Below are positions 42,944 to 51,879 of a DNA stretch of 64,000 nucleotides, one piece after another. The translations under genes and the position numbers were made by a program. Position 1 is the stretch's first letter; each line of letters starts with the position of its first letter. This stretch comes from Lysobacteraceae bacterium. GTDB lineage: Bacteria > Pseudomonadota > Gammaproteobacteria > Xanthomonadales > Xanthomonadaceae. The stretch is taken from contig QBLY01000002.1 in NCBI GenBank assembly GCA_003241895.1, positions 62,001 through 126,000 on the forward strand, in the 5' to 3' direction. The notes beneath the pieces were generated by a model. It did not search any database and had not been told where the DNA came from. It saw only the letters and a list, made by a program, of their open reading frames with translations.

Positions 42944-42950
42944 GCCCCGA

Positions 42951-44096
42951 ATGAGCAGTCCATCCCGTCACTACCACCGCCTTGCCTGGGCCGCCGTGCT
43001 GCTGACCCTGTGCGTGATCGTATTCGGCGGCTTCGTCCGCCTGTCCAACGCCGGCTTGAGCTGCCCGGACTGGCCCACCTGCTACGGCAAGGCCACCTGG
43101 CCCAATCAGGAACACGAGATCAGCGCCGCCAACGCCTCCTTCGAACGCGTGGTGGAAGTCAGCAAGGCCTGGCGCGAACAGTTCCATCGCCATATCGCCG
43201 CGCTGCTGGGCCTGCTGGTGTTGGCGCTGGCGCTGCTGGCCGTGCGCAAGCGCGCGCTTGGCGTGACCAGCGTGCTGGTGGCCTCGGGCCTGGTGGCGGC
43301 GTCGATTCCGATCTACATGGGCGTGGGCATGGCGCCCAACCACGTGCTGTCGATCTGGCTGGTGGTGGTGGCCGAACTGATCCTGCTGGTGCAGGCTTTG
43401 CGCTGGTCGAACGTGGACTCGGCGCGGCTCAGTACGCTGACGCTGATGGTGATCGTCTTCCAGGCCATGCTGGGCATGTGGACGGTGATCTGGCTGGTGA
43501 AACCGATCATCGTCATGTCGCACCTGATGGGCGGCCTGCTGACGCTGTCGCTGCTGACGTGGCTGGCCTGGCGCACCACGCCGGGCAGCGAGTTGGTGCA
43601 GGCCGAGGCGCCGCGGCTGCGCCGCCTGCTCTGGATCGGGCTGGTGCTGCTGTTGGTGCAGATCGCGCTCGGTGGCTGGACCAGCGCCAACTACGCTGCG
43701 CTGGCCTGCGGCACCGACTTCCCGACCTGCCTGGGCCAGTGGTGGCCCGAGCAGGACTACCGCGAGGCCTTCGTACTCTGGCGCGGCATCGGCGTGGACT
43801 ATGAAGGCGGCGTGCTGGACGGCCCCGCGCGCGCCGCCATCCAGATGAGCCATCGCATGCTGGCGATCCTGGTGGCAGGCCACCTGACGGTGCTGGGCAT
43901 TCGCATGCTGCGCACGCCGGGCCTGGTGTTCTGGGGCAGCGTGCTGCTGGTGCTGCTGGCCGCGCAGGTGGCGCTGGGTATCAGCAACGTCGTGCTGGGC
44001 CTGCCGCTGTGGGTGGCCACCGCGCACAACGCCGGCGCCGCGCTGCTGCTGTTCACCCTGGTGGGCCTGCTGGTCCGCCTGCGGGCTCCGGAATGA
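42951..44096 (+). CDS. ctaA: Heme A synthase (Cox15/CtaA)
   Basis: Protein of 381 residues with eight membrane helices in two repeats. [20 protein letters not shown] at the start is the family signature. The heme-ligand histidines are in [14 protein letters not shown], the SHLMGG block and [15 protein letters not shown] with [10 protein letters not shown]. Oxidises the methyl of heme O to heme A. The stop overlaps the ctaB start (ATGA). Confidence 0.97.
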   Translation: MSSPSRHYHRLAWAAVLLTLCVIVFGGFVRLSNAGLSCPDWPTCYGKATWPNQEHEISAANASFERVVEVSKAWREQFHRHIAALLGLLVLALALLAVRKRALGVTSVLVASGLVAASIPIYMGVGMAPNHVLSIWLVVVAELILLVQALRWSNVDSARLSTLTLMVIVFQAMLGMWTVIWLVKPIIVMSHLMGGLLTLSLLTWLAWRTTPGSELVQAEAPRLRRLLWIGLVLLLVQIALGGWTSANYAALACGTDFPTCLGQWWPEQDYREAFVLWRGIGVDYEGGVLDGPARAAIQMSHRMLAILVAGHLTVLGIRMLRTPGLVFWGSVLLVLLAAQVALGISNVVLGLPLWVATAHNAGAALLLFTLVGLLVRLRAPE

Positions 44097-45049
44097 ATAT
44101 CCCGTTCGCCGCGTACTGGGAGCTGACCAAGCCGCGCGTGGTGGCCTTGATCGTGTTCACCGCGGTGATCGGCATGTTCCTGGCCATCCGCCCTGGCGAC
44201 GCCTGGCCGTGGGAGCAGATCGTGCTGGGTGCGATCGGCATCTGGCTGGCGGCGGCGTCGGCGGCGGCCATCAACCACCTGCTCGACCAGCGCATCGACG
44301 TGCTGATGGCACGTACGCAGCATCGTCCGCTTGCGGTGGGCTCGCTGCGTCCTATCCAGGTGCTGGCCTTCGCGTTGGCGCTGGGCGCGCTGTCGATGGG
44401 TCTGCTGACCTGGCGCGTCAACGGTTTCACCGCCGCGCTCACCTTCGCCTCGCTGATCGGCTACGCCATCGTCTACACCGGCTGGCTCAAGCGCGCCACG
44501 CCGCAGAACATCGTCATCGGCGGCCTGGCCGGCGCCGCGCCGCCGCTGCTGGGCTGGGCCGCGGTGAAAGGCTGGCCGGCGGGGGTTTCCTTCTTCGGCC
44601 TGGCCGGTGCGCCGCTGCACTACGACCACGCGCTGCTGCTGGTGCTGATCATCTACGTGTGGACGCCGCCGCATTTCTGGGCATTGGCCATCTTCCGCCG
44701 CGACGACTACGCCAAGGCGCTGATCCCGATGCTGCCGGTGGTGTACGGCGTCACCTACACGCGCTGGCAGATCCTGTTCTACACCGTGCTGCTGCTGGTG
44801 GTGACGGTACTGCCGTTCGTGGCCAACATGAGCGGCGTGTTCTACCTGGGCGGGGCGCTGGTGCTGGGCGGGGCGTTCCTCTACTACGCCATCAAGCTGC
44901 TCAACCCGCCCAACGAGCTGTACGCGATGAAAGTCTTCAACTACTCCATCGTCTACCTGATGGCGCTGTTCGCCTTCCTGCTGGCCGACCACTGGCTGCT
45001 GCCGCAGGCGGCGCAGGTGGTTGGGGGCTTCAGCCTGGAACAGCTCTAG
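44093..45049 (+). CDS. ctaB: Protoheme IX farnesyltransferase (heme O synthase)
   Basis: Protein of 318 residues with nine membrane helices. UbiA-type prenyltransferase: first aspartate motif [16 protein letters not shown], second [20 protein letters not shown]. The starting motif [20 protein letters not shown] is typical of CtaB/CyoE. Adds the farnesyl chain to heme B, feeding ctaA. Last gene of the oxidase operon, convergent with mscS after 11 bp. Confidence 0.97.
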   Translation: MNIPFAAYWELTKPRVVALIVFTAVIGMFLAIRPGDAWPWEQIVLGAIGIWLAAASAAAINHLLDQRIDVLMARTQHRPLAVGSLRPIQVLAFALALGALSMGLLTWRVNGFTAALTFASLIGYAIVYTGWLKRATPQNIVIGGLAGAAPPLLGWAAVKGWPAGVSFFGLAGAPLHYDHALLLVLIIYVWTPPHFWALAIFRRDDYAKALIPMLPVVYGVTYTRWQILFYTVLLLVVTVLPFVANMSGVFYLGGALVLGGAFLYYAIKLLNPPNELYAMKVFNYSIVYLMALFAFLLADHWLLPQAAQVVGGFSLEQL

Positions 45050-45060
45050 AACGGGTTGGG

Positions 45061-46098
45061 CTATTCGCGCGGCGCCGAGTCGTCCAGCAGGTCCTGGTCG
45101 TTGGTATGGCGGTCACGGTCGATCTGTTCGTCCAGGTCGGAGGTGGCGCGCGTGTCCACCTCCGGGATGCCGCCGACCGGCGCTGGCAAGGGTGCCGGCT
45201 TCGCTGCCGGCGCCGGCGTTGCGTGTCCTGCGGGCGCGACGGCCGAACCGGGGGACTGGTGCAATTGCACCCGGTAGATCGGCTCGGGCATGTCCATGCC
45301 CCCGGCCTCCAGCGCCAGCTTGACCGAGCGGATGGCCTCGCTGCGCACTATCAGGAACTCGTGTGATCGCTGGTCCACCCAGCCGTGGAAGCGAACCTGC
45401 ACGCTGGAATCGCCGAGTGCGGCGATGAACGCGCGCGGCGGCGGCTTCGCCAGCATGCCTTCGATACCCGCCAACGCCGACACGCCCAGCCGCTGCGCCG
45501 CCACCAGGTCTTCGTTCACGCCGACGCCGACATCGAACTCGAAGCGCCGGCTCGGGTTGCGGGTGTAGTTCAGGGTGACACCGCGGAATACCAAGGCGTT
45601 GGGAAGCCGCAGGTGGTTGCCGTCGAGCGTCATCAGGACGGTCGCGCGCGAGGTGAGCGCCATCACGATGCCCTCGTTGCCGTCGATCACCACGTGGTCG
45701 CGCTGCGCAAACGGCTGGCGCAGGCTAAGCAGGATGCCGGCCAGGTAGTTTTCCAGGATGTCCTTGAAGGCGAAGCCCAGGGCCACGCCCAGCACGCCGG
45801 CGGTGCCCAGGACGGCGCCGACCATGGCGGTGGCGTTCATGATTTCCAGTGCCACCAGGATGCCGATGCCGGTGACTACCCACTGCACGGTGGTGCGCAT
45901 CAGCGAACGCAGGAAGGGATTGCTGCGCGCCACGTGCTCGAACAGCCTGCGCCGGCCCAACCAGCGCCCCAGCAGCCAGGCAAGCCAGACCAGCAGCACC
46001 GACAGCAGCAGCAGCGGCAGGGCCGCCAGCAGGCGGATGCCTTCCTGCTGCAGCTGGTCAAGGACGGCTGCCAGTTCGAACTTGAGCGGCGTGGCCAT
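45061..46098 (-). CDS. Small-conductance mechanosensitive channel (MscS family)
   Basis: Protein of 345 residues from ATG 46098. Three membrane helices lie in the first ~120 residues, with the pore helix motif AVLGTAGVLGVALGFAFKDI followed by YLAGILLSLRQPF. The beta domain (DHVVIDGNEGIVMALTSRAT) and alpha-beta vestibule follow. The C-terminal ~65 residues are a Pro/Ala-rich low-complexity tail absent from E. coli MscS. Releases osmolytes on hypo-osmotic shock. An upstream extension to 46152 has no ribosome site. Confidence 0.94.
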   Translation of the reverse strand: MATPLKFELAAVLDQLQQEGIRLLAALPLLLLSVLLVWLAWLLGRWLGRRRLFEHVARSNPFLRSLMRTTVQWVVTGIGILVALEIMNATAMVGAVLGTAGVLGVALGFAFKDILENYLAGILLSLRQPFAQRDHVVIDGNEGIVMALTSRATVLMTLDGNHLRLPNALVFRGVTLNYTRNPSRRFEFDVGVGVNEDLVAAQRLGVSALAGIEGMLAKPPPRAFIAALGDSSVQVRFHGWVDQRSHEFLIVRSEAIRSVKLALEAGGMDMPEPIYRVQLHQSPGSAVAPAGHATPAPAAKPAPLPAPVGGIPEVDTRATSDLDEQIDRDRHTNDQDLLDDSAPRE

Positions 46099-46102
46099 GG
46101 CG

Positions 46103-46465
46103 TCAGCGCTCGTCGAGCGGGTGTTCGCGCCAGGACAACATGCCGGCGGCACCGAACCAGTCGCTGTTGGCCTTTTTCCGGAAGCCGTGGCCTTCGTCCT
46201 TGAACAGCACGTACCAGACGTCGCCGCCGTTGCCGCGCACGGCTTTCACGATCTGCCCGGCTTCGGTCCAGGGCACACGCGGATCATTCAAGCCCTGCGC
46301 CACGAACAGCGGCCGGGTGATCTTGAGGAAGGTGCCGAAATCGGAGATGCCCACCGTGTCGATGCCGGCGCGGTTGCCGACCTGCTCGCGCACCATGGCG
46401 GCGGGTTCGGCGGCGAGGGCAGGCGCGGCCAGCGCCAGCGACAGGAACAGCGGAACGATGCGCAT
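46103..46465 (-). pseudogene. Remnant of an S9 prolyl oligopeptidase joined to a signal peptide
   Basis: A 120-residue frame from ATG 46465. Residues 1-19 are a signal peptide (ends ALAA). From about residue 47 the chain matches the C-terminus of S9C-type dipeptidyl peptidases: KITRPLFVAQGLNDPRVPWT, WYVLFKDEGHGFRKKAN. It keeps the catalytic aspartate (D61) and histidine (H93) but the GxSxGG serine and the whole propeller are missing. The simplest reading is an internal deletion of a ~650-residue secreted peptidase gene. A small expressed protein cannot be excluded. It ends 4 bp before mscS. Confidence 0.7.
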
Positions 46466-46558
46466 CGTCAGTGGGCTCCCCAAGCAATCCAAGCCCCAGC
46501 ATAGCCCGTACCCTCGCAAACGCCATGTGCAGACCTCGTTACTGCTCTTGCTGCTGCT

Positions 46559-48292
46559 TCAGCGAGGGCCGGAGTGCAGTTCGCGCAGTTCGGCTTTTTC
46601 AGCGTCGCCCAGGCCCGACATGCCGACCTCTTTGATGCGGGCCTGCAGTTCTTCGATGCGCTGCTGGCGGGTCTGGCGATCGAGTTGGGCCAGGGCGTCG
46701 AGGAACTCGCTGCGCCACATCGCCGGTTCGCCTGGGAAGGCGTGCATTGCCAGCTTTTGCAGCGCCGCGCCCTCTTCGCGCTCGGCGAAATGTTCCAGGA
46801 CGGCGCCGGTGCCGATGCCTGGCCTTTCCCGCGCCAAGGCGATCATTTCCATGAGCAGGGAAATTCCAGGCTGGCGCAGGGTGCCGAAAAGGTAGGGCGG
46901 CTCGATGGCGTCGGCCAGCGCCGGCTGCTGCAGCAGCAGGGCGATGGCCGCGCGCACCAGGCTGACCTTGGGCGCCGGCGCGCCGCTGCGGCCGCGCATC
47001 GAGGGCGTGGCCTGGGCCTGTGGCGCGGCTGCGGCGCGCTGGCCCACGCCGGTGAGTTCGGTGAGCCGCTGCTGCATCAGGTCGCGGAAGGCGCCGTCGG
47101 GGATGCCGGCCAACAGCGGCTTGGCGCGTTCGGCCAGGCGCGCCTTGCCCTCCATGCCGGCCATGTTCACGTCCTTGGACAGTTCACCGTAGAAGAACTC
47201 CGACAGCGGCATGGCCTGCGCCAGCCTGGCATCGAAGCCGGCGGCGCCTTCCTTGCGCACGATGCTGTCGGGGTCTTCGCCGTCGGGCAGGAACAGGAAA
47301 AAGGCCTGGCGGCCGTCGCGCATGCGCGGCAGCACCGACTCGAGCGCCTTCCACGCGGCGCCGCGGCCGGCGCGGTCGCCGTCGAAGCAGAAGTACACGT
47401 CGGCGCTGTTGCGGAACAGCAGCTCGGCGTGGTCGGGCGTGGTGGCGGTGCCCAGCGTGGCCACCGCGGTGTTGACGCCGAACTGGAACAGCGCCACCAC
47501 GTCCATGTAGCCCTCGACCACCACCAGGCGCGGGATCTTCGAATGCGCCTGCTTCACCTGCCACAGGCCGTAGAGTTCGCGGCCTTTGTGGAACAGCGCG
47601 GTCTCGGGCGAGTTGAGGTACTTCGGGCCGTCGTCCTTGCCCAGCACGCGGCCGCCGAAGGCGATCACGCGGCCGCGGCGGTCGTGGATGGGGAACATCA
47701 CCCGGTCGCGGAACTTGTCGTACACGCGTCCGGTGTCGTTGCGGGACAACATGCCCGACTTCTCGAGCAGCGACAGCCGACGCTCGTCGGTGCCCAAGGC
47801 GCCCTTGATGCCTTCGAAACCCTCGGGCGCATAGCCGATGCCGAAGCGCTTGCGGTTCTCGGCATCCACGCCGCGCCTGTCCAGGTACTCGCGCGCCTTG
47901 GCGCTGCCGGCCAGCTGCTGGACGAAGAACTGCTCCGACGCTTCCAGCGCCTGGTAGAGCTCGCGCGACTCCCCGCTCTGGTTGCGCTGCTGGGTGTCGC
48001 GCGGCACTTCCAGGCCGCAGCGCTTGGCCAGTTCCTCGACCGCGTCGAGGAATTCCAGCCGGTCGTAGTTCATCAGGAAGCTGATGGCGGTGCCGTGCGC
48101 GCCGCAGCCGAAGCAGTGGTAGAACTGCTTGTTGGGCGACACCGTGAACGAGGGCGAGCGCTCGTCATGGAACGGGCAGCGCGCCGAATACTCGCGGCCC
48201 TGGCGCTTGAGCGGCACGCGCGAACCCACCACCTCGACGATGTCGGTGCGGGCCAGCAGGTCGTCAATGAACGCGTCGGGGATGCGGGCCAT
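46559..48292 (-). CDS. dnaG: DNA primase
   Basis: Protein of 577 residues from ATG 48292. The zinc-binding CHC2 motif is C39-x2-H42 ... C60-x2-C63 in SARCPFHDERSP and FYHCFGCGAHG. The RNA polymerase core has the TOPRIM motif LVVVEGYMDVVALFQ and CFDGDRAGRGAAWKAL. The C-terminal helicase-binding domain is present. Synthesises primers for replication. Located immediately downstream of a methyltransferase gene, with an 11-bp gap. It is not directly beside rpsU, unlike the classical rpsU-dnaG-rpoD operon. Confidence 0.97.
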   Translation of the reverse strand: MARIPDAFIDDLLARTDIVEVVGSRVPLKRQGREYSARCPFHDERSPSFTVSPNKQFYHCFGCGAHGTAISFLMNYDRLEFLDAVEELAKRCGLEVPRDTQQRNQSGESRELYQALEASEQFFVQQLAGSAKAREYLDRRGVDAENRKRFGIGYAPEGFEGIKGALGTDERRLSLLEKSGMLSRNDTGRVYDKFRDRVMFPIHDRRGRVIAFGGRVLGKDDGPKYLNSPETALFHKGRELYGLWQVKQAHSKIPRLVVVEGYMDVVALFQFGVNTAVATLGTATTPDHAELLFRNSADVYFCFDGDRAGRGAAWKALESVLPRMRDGRQAFFLFLPDGEDPDSIVRKEGAAGFDARLAQAMPLSEFFYGELSKDVNMAGMEGKARLAERAKPLLAGIPDGAFRDLMQQRLTELTGVGQRAAAAPQAQATPSMRGRSGAPAPKVSLVRAAIALLLQQPALADAIEPPYLFGTLRQPGISLLMEMIALARERPGIGTGAVLEHFAEREEGAALQKLAMHAFPGEPAMWRSEFLDALAQLDRQTRQQRIEELQARIKEVGMSGLGDAEKAELRELHSGPR

Positions 48293-48303
48293 GGCCTTGG
48301 GCC

Positions 48304-49059
48304 TCAGGCCTTGCGCGCAAGGCAGGCATAGATGAAGCCGGTGCCGCGGTGCCGCCACTGCAGCCATTCGATCCGCAGGCGCTCCACCCACCCCGGCTGC
48401 TCGCAGTGGTTGTAGACCTCCCAGCGGCGACGTTCGTGCACCGGCGCGAAGCCCGCGCGCACGATGGCGGCGCGCAGCAGTGCCGGCGGCAGCGGCGCCT
48501 CGTCGGGATCTTCCTCGGCCGTGCGGTAGCCGCGCCGGGCCGCCAGCGAGGCCTGGTTCCAGCGGGTGATGGCCGCAGGTTCGACGATCGGGCCGTCGGC
48601 CACCGGTTCGGCCAGCAGCACCCAGCCGCCCGGCCGCAGGCTGCGGTGGATCGCGGCCAGGACTCGGTCGAGGCTGTCTTCGCCCAAGTGGTGCAGCACG
48701 CCGACGGCGGTCACCAGGTCGGCGTGGTCGGGGTGGGCGGCCAGGAAGTCTTCCAGGTCGCCCTGCTCGAGATGGACCTCGCGCAGGCCCTGGGCCTCGG
48801 CCATGCGTCGCGCCGTGGCCAGCATGCCCGGGCTGTGGTCAACGCCGGTGACCCGGGTGGCCAGCGCGCCGGCGCGGCGGATCATGTGGCCGGTACCGCA
48901 GCCCAGGTCGATCATCTGGGCGAAGGGTGCGTTCGCGGCCAGCCGCCGCAGGGCGGGTGCGAATAGCCGCCGGGTCGCCGCCTCGCGCGGCGCCAGCACG
49001 ACCTGGTCGTACTCGTCCGCGATCGAGTCGTGGTAGCGGATGTCCTTGCTCAAGTCCAT
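48304..49059 (-). CDS. SAM-dependent class I methyltransferase
   Basis: Protein of 251 residues. Motif I is MIDLGCGTGHMIRR, followed by VTGVDHSPGMLATARR, and LVTAVGVLHHLGE serves as motif II. The N-terminal YHDSIADEYDQVV is usual in UbiE/Coq5-like methyltransferases. The substrate is not indicated. It lies upstream of dnaG on the same strand. A -10 TATTGT hexamer 6 bases before the ATG suggests a leaderless transcript reading into dnaG. Confidence 0.9.
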   Translation of the reverse strand: MDLSKDIRYHDSIADEYDQVVLAPREAATRRLFAPALRRLAANAPFAQMIDLGCGTGHMIRRAGALATRVTGVDHSPGMLATARRMAEAQGLREVHLEQGDLEDFLAAHPDHADLVTAVGVLHHLGEDSLDRVLAAIHRSLRPGGWVLLAEPVADGPIVEPAAITRWNQASLAARRGYRTAEEDPDEAPLPPALLRAAIVRAGFAPVHERRRWEVYNHCEQPGWVERLRIEWLQWRHRGTGFIYACLARKA

Positions 49060-49065
49060 GCGCCC

Positions 49066-49071
49066 ACAATA
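49066..49071 (-). promoter_or_regulatory. -10 hexamer TATTGT, 6 bases before the methyltransferase ATG
   Basis: Minus strand: TATTGT, GGGCGC, ATG at 49059. The transcript start coincides with the start codon. Confidence 0.4.
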
Positions 49072-49085
49072 CCCGGGTAGCGGGC

Positions 49086-49532
49086 TCAGCCGGCCAGCGC
49101 TTTCTTGACCAGCTGGGACACCAGGCCCATGTCGGCCTGGCCGGCGAGGCGCGGCTTGAGCACGGCCATCAGCTTGCCGATGTCAGCCGGGCCAGCGGCG
49201 CCGGTTTCAGCCTTGGCGGCGTCGATTGCCGCCTGCACGGACGCTTCGTCCATCTTGGCCGGCAGGTAGGTTTCCAGCACGCCCAGCTCGTAGCGCTCGA
49301 TGGACGCCAGGTCGTCGCGACCGGCGGCGTCGTACTGGCTGATCGAGTCCTTGCGCTGCTTGACCATCTTTTCGATCACGGCCAGCACCAGCGGGTCGGT
49401 CATCTCGATCCGCTCGTCCACTTCCTTCTGCTTGATGCCGGCGTTGATCAGCCGGATGACGCCCAGGCGATCCTTCTCGCCCGACTTCATCGCGATCTTC
49501 ATGTCTTCGGTCAGCTTGGCTTTCAGGCTCAT
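49086..49532 (-). CDS. GatB/YqeY domain protein
   Basis: Protein of 148 residues from ATG 49532, with TCCGGAGAACCCC as ribosome site. The family start MSLKAKLTEDMKIAMKSGEK is complete, followed by LGVIRLINAGIKQKEVD and the C-terminal helical tail domain. It resembles the tRNA-binding tail of amidotransferase GatB, but the role of the free form is unknown. Lies next to rpsU, as in many proteobacteria. Confidence 0.95.
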   Translation of the reverse strand: MSLKAKLTEDMKIAMKSGEKDRLGVIRLINAGIKQKEVDERIEMTDPLVLAVIEKMVKQRKDSISQYDAAGRDDLASIERYELGVLETYLPAKMDEASVQAAIDAAKAETGAAGPADIGKLMAVLKPRLAGQADMGLVSQLVKKALAG

Positions 49533-49556
49533 GGGGTTCTCCGGGGGTCTAGAAAC

Positions 49557-49590
49557 ACAAAAAGCCGGCAGCGTGGACGCTGGCCGGCTT
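49557..49590 (-). terminator. Intrinsic terminator after rpsU
   Basis: Minus strand: AAGCCGGCCAGCG, TCCA, CGCTGCCGGCTT with one bulge, ending in TTTTTGTG. It sits between rpsU and the YqeY gene, so some transcription of the YqeY gene must pass it or start separately. Confidence 0.85.
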
Positions 49591-49650
49591 CGGTGCATTT
49601 ATTGGAAGTGCGGCCAGGGACGGCCGCTCTTCCGCACGCGGATGCGCCTA

Positions 49651-49866
49651 TCAGTACAGGCGCTGGCGCTTGGTGACGTCGCGCGAGCTGCGGCGCAGCT
49701 GGCGCTTCACCGCGGCGGCGGCCTTGCGCTTGCGTTCCTGGGTCGGCTTCTCGTAGAACTCGCGCTTGCGGGTTTCGGCGAGGACGCCAGCCTTTTCGCA
49801 GGTGCGCTTGAAGCGGCGCAGCGCAAACTCGAACGGCTCGTTTTCGCGGACTTTGACAGACGGCAT
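49651..49866 (-). CDS. rpsU: 30S ribosomal protein S21
   Basis: Protein of 71 residues from ATG 49866, preceded by CAGGAAGTCCAC as ribosome site. It starts [20 protein letters not shown] and ends in the basic tail TKRQRLY. Full length and normal sequence. Divergent from tsaD, the usual arrangement. Confidence 0.98.
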
Positions 49867-49911
49867 GTGGACTTCCTGGATACGTGGGTTTCGCCCGGCA
49901 CGGCCGGTGAG

Positions 49912-49928
49912 CCGCGTATGATACGCGG
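49912..49928. promoter_or_regulatory. 17-bp palindrome over divergent -10 elements of rpsU and tsaD
   Basis: CCGCGTATGATACGCGG is a perfect palindrome around G49920. It contains TATGAT on the plus strand and TATCAT on the minus strand. For rpsU, TTGCCT on the minus strand (49947-49942) lies 19 bp upstream. A regulator binding here could affect both genes. Confidence 0.4.
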
Positions 49929-50002
49929 GCCCCGGGGCGGCAGGCAAGCCTGATCCCCGGTTTCTCCTTGAATCCGGCCTTGGGGCCCACAAAAACAAGC
50001 AC

Positions 50003-51016
50003 ATGCGAGTCCTGGGCATCGAAACCAGCTGCGATGAAACCGGCGTGGCGGTGTATGACACCGACCGCGGCCTGCTCGCACACGCCCTTTACAGCCAGAT
50101 CGCCCTGCACGCCGAGTATGGCGGCGTGGTGCCCGAACTGGCCAGCCGCGACCACGTCCGCAAGCTGCTGCCCCTGGTCCGCCAGGCCCTGGCCGAGGCC
50201 GGGCTGGGCACCGCCGACCTGGACGGCGTGGCGTACACCGCCGGCCCCGGCCTGGTGGGCGCCCTGATGGTGGGCGCCGCCACCGGCCGCGCCCTGGCCT
50301 GGGCCCTGGACCTGCCCGCGGTGGGCGTGCACCACATGGAGGGCCACCTGCTGGCCCCGCTGCTGGAAGACCCGGGCCTGGCGCCGCCGTTCGTGGCCCT
50401 GCTGGTGTCGGGCGGCCACACCCAGCTGGTGGAAGTGGCGGCCATCGGCGACTACCGCCTGCTCGGGGAAACCCTGGACGACGCCGCCGGCGAGGCCTTC
50501 GACAAGACCGCCAAGCTCATGGGCCTGCCTTACCCGGGGGGGCCCGAGCTGGCCCGGCTGGCCGAATCGGGCCGGCCCGGCGTGTTCAGGTTCTCCCGCC
50601 CGATGACCGACCGGCCGGGCCTGGACTTCAGCTTCTCGGGCCTCAAGACCCAGGTGATGCTGGCCTGGAAGGCCTCCGACAAGACCCCGGAAACCCGCGC
50701 CGACATCGCCCGCGGCTTCGAGGATGCGGTGGTGGAGACCCTGGCCATCAAGTGCGACCGCGCGCTGCAGCAGACCGACGCCCGCACCCTGGTGGTGGCC
50801 GGCGGCGTGGGCGCCAATATCCGCCTGCGCGCCCGGCTGCAGGGGCTGGCGGAAAAGCGCGGCGGCCGGGTCTGTTTCCCGCGCCCGGAGTTCTGCACCG
50901 ACAACGGCGCCATGATCGCCTTCGCCGGTGCACTGCGGCTGCAGGCGGGGCAGGGCGAAGGCGCCATCGTCACCGTCCAGCCACGCTGGGACATGGCAAG
51001 CTTGCCGCATCTCTAG
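50003..51016 (+). CDS. tsaD: tRNA N6-adenosine threonylcarbamoyltransferase TsaD
   Basis: Protein of 337 residues. Transfers threonylcarbamoyl to A37 of ANN-decoding tRNAs. The metal-binding histidines are H111 and H115 in HHMEGH. ASKHA ATPase signatures are [12 protein letters not shown] and [10 protein letters not shown], with the final metal aspartate in [11 protein letters not shown]. Cytoplasmic, with TsaB, TsaE and TsaC as partners elsewhere. Downstream folB starts 15 bp after its stop. Confidence 0.98.
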
Positions 51017-51031
51017 GCAAGGACCTGCGGC

Positions 51032-51388
51032 ATGGACAAGGTATTCATCGAGGCGCTCGAGATCGAGTGCGTGATCGGGATCTACGACTGGGAGCGCAAG
51101 ATCAAGCAATCGATCGTGCTCGACATCGAGATGGCGTTCGACAACACCGTGCCAGCCGCCACCGACGACATCGCCGACACGCTCGACTACAAGGCGGTCA
51201 GCAAGCGCCTGATCCAGTACGTGTCCGAGTCCGAGTTCGGGCTGGTGGAAACGCTGGCCGAACGCTGCGCCGGCATCATCACCGGTGAGTTCGGCGTCAG
51301 CCACGTGCGCCTGAAGCTGAGCAAGCCCGGCGCGGTGCGCGGCTCGAAGGCCGTGGGCGTGATGATCGAGCGCACGCGCGCGCCGTGA
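51032..51388 (+). CDS. folB: Dihydroneopterin aldolase
   Basis: Protein of 118 residues. Folate synthesis: cleaves or epimerises dihydroneopterin. Key blocks are DKVFIEALEIECVIGIYDWE at the start, DTLDYKAVSKRLIQYV, the active-site glutamate in SEFGLVETLAERCA, and the catalytic lysine in VRLKLSKPGAVRG. The stop overlaps the folK start (GTGA). Confidence 0.96.
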   Translation: MDKVFIEALEIECVIGIYDWERKIKQSIVLDIEMAFDNTVPAATDDIADTLDYKAVSKRLIQYVSESEFGLVETLAERCAGIITGEFGVSHVRLKLSKPGAVRGSKAVGVMIERTRAP

Positions 51389-51876
51389 GCACCGCCTGGC
51401 TGAGCCTGGGCAGCAACCTCGACGCCGAGGCCAACCTGCTGGCCGCGGCCCGCGCCCTGCGCGAACGCTTCGGCGCGGCGGTGTTCTCGCCGGTGTACCG
51501 GACGCCGGCCGTGGGTTTCGAGGGCCCCGACTTCCTCAATGCCGCGGCCGTGATCGACACCGACCTCGACCCCTTCGCACTGAACGACTGGCTGCACGCG
51601 CTGGAAGACGCCCAGGGCCGCCAGCGCGGCGGTGCGCGCTTTTCCAGCCGCACGCTGGACATCGACATCGTGTTCTTCGACGACCTGGTGCTGAAGGGGC
51701 CGGGAAACCTGGAATTGCCCCGGCCGGAGCTTCATCAGGCGTTCGTACTCAAGCCGCTGGCCGACATTGCACCCGACCACCGCGTGCCCACCACCGGCGA
51801 AACGTTGACCGCGCTGTGGGCCGCGCACACCCAGGCGGCGCACCCGCCCGCCGTGGATCCCATGTCGCTGGACTGA
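51385..51876 (+). CDS. folK: 2-amino-4-hydroxy-6-hydroxymethyldihydropteridine pyrophosphokinase
   Basis: Protein of 163 residues from GTG 51385, overlapping folB. It adds pyrophosphate to the pterin in folate synthesis. Signatures: LSLGSNLDAEANL, VYRTPAVGFEGPDFLNAA, and the HPPK motif RTLDIDIVFFDD with the Mg-binding aspartates. The pteridine reductase gene 2.7 kb further on may act in the same pathway. Confidence 0.96.
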   Translation: MSTAWLSLGSNLDAEANLLAAARALRERFGAAVFSPVYRTPAVGFEGPDFLNAAAVIDTDLDPFALNDWLHALEDAQGRQRGGARFSSRTLDIDIVFFDDLVLKGPGNLELPRPELHQAFVLKPLADIAPDHRVPTTGETLTALWAAHTQAAHPPAVDPMSLD

Positions 51877-51879
51877 ACC

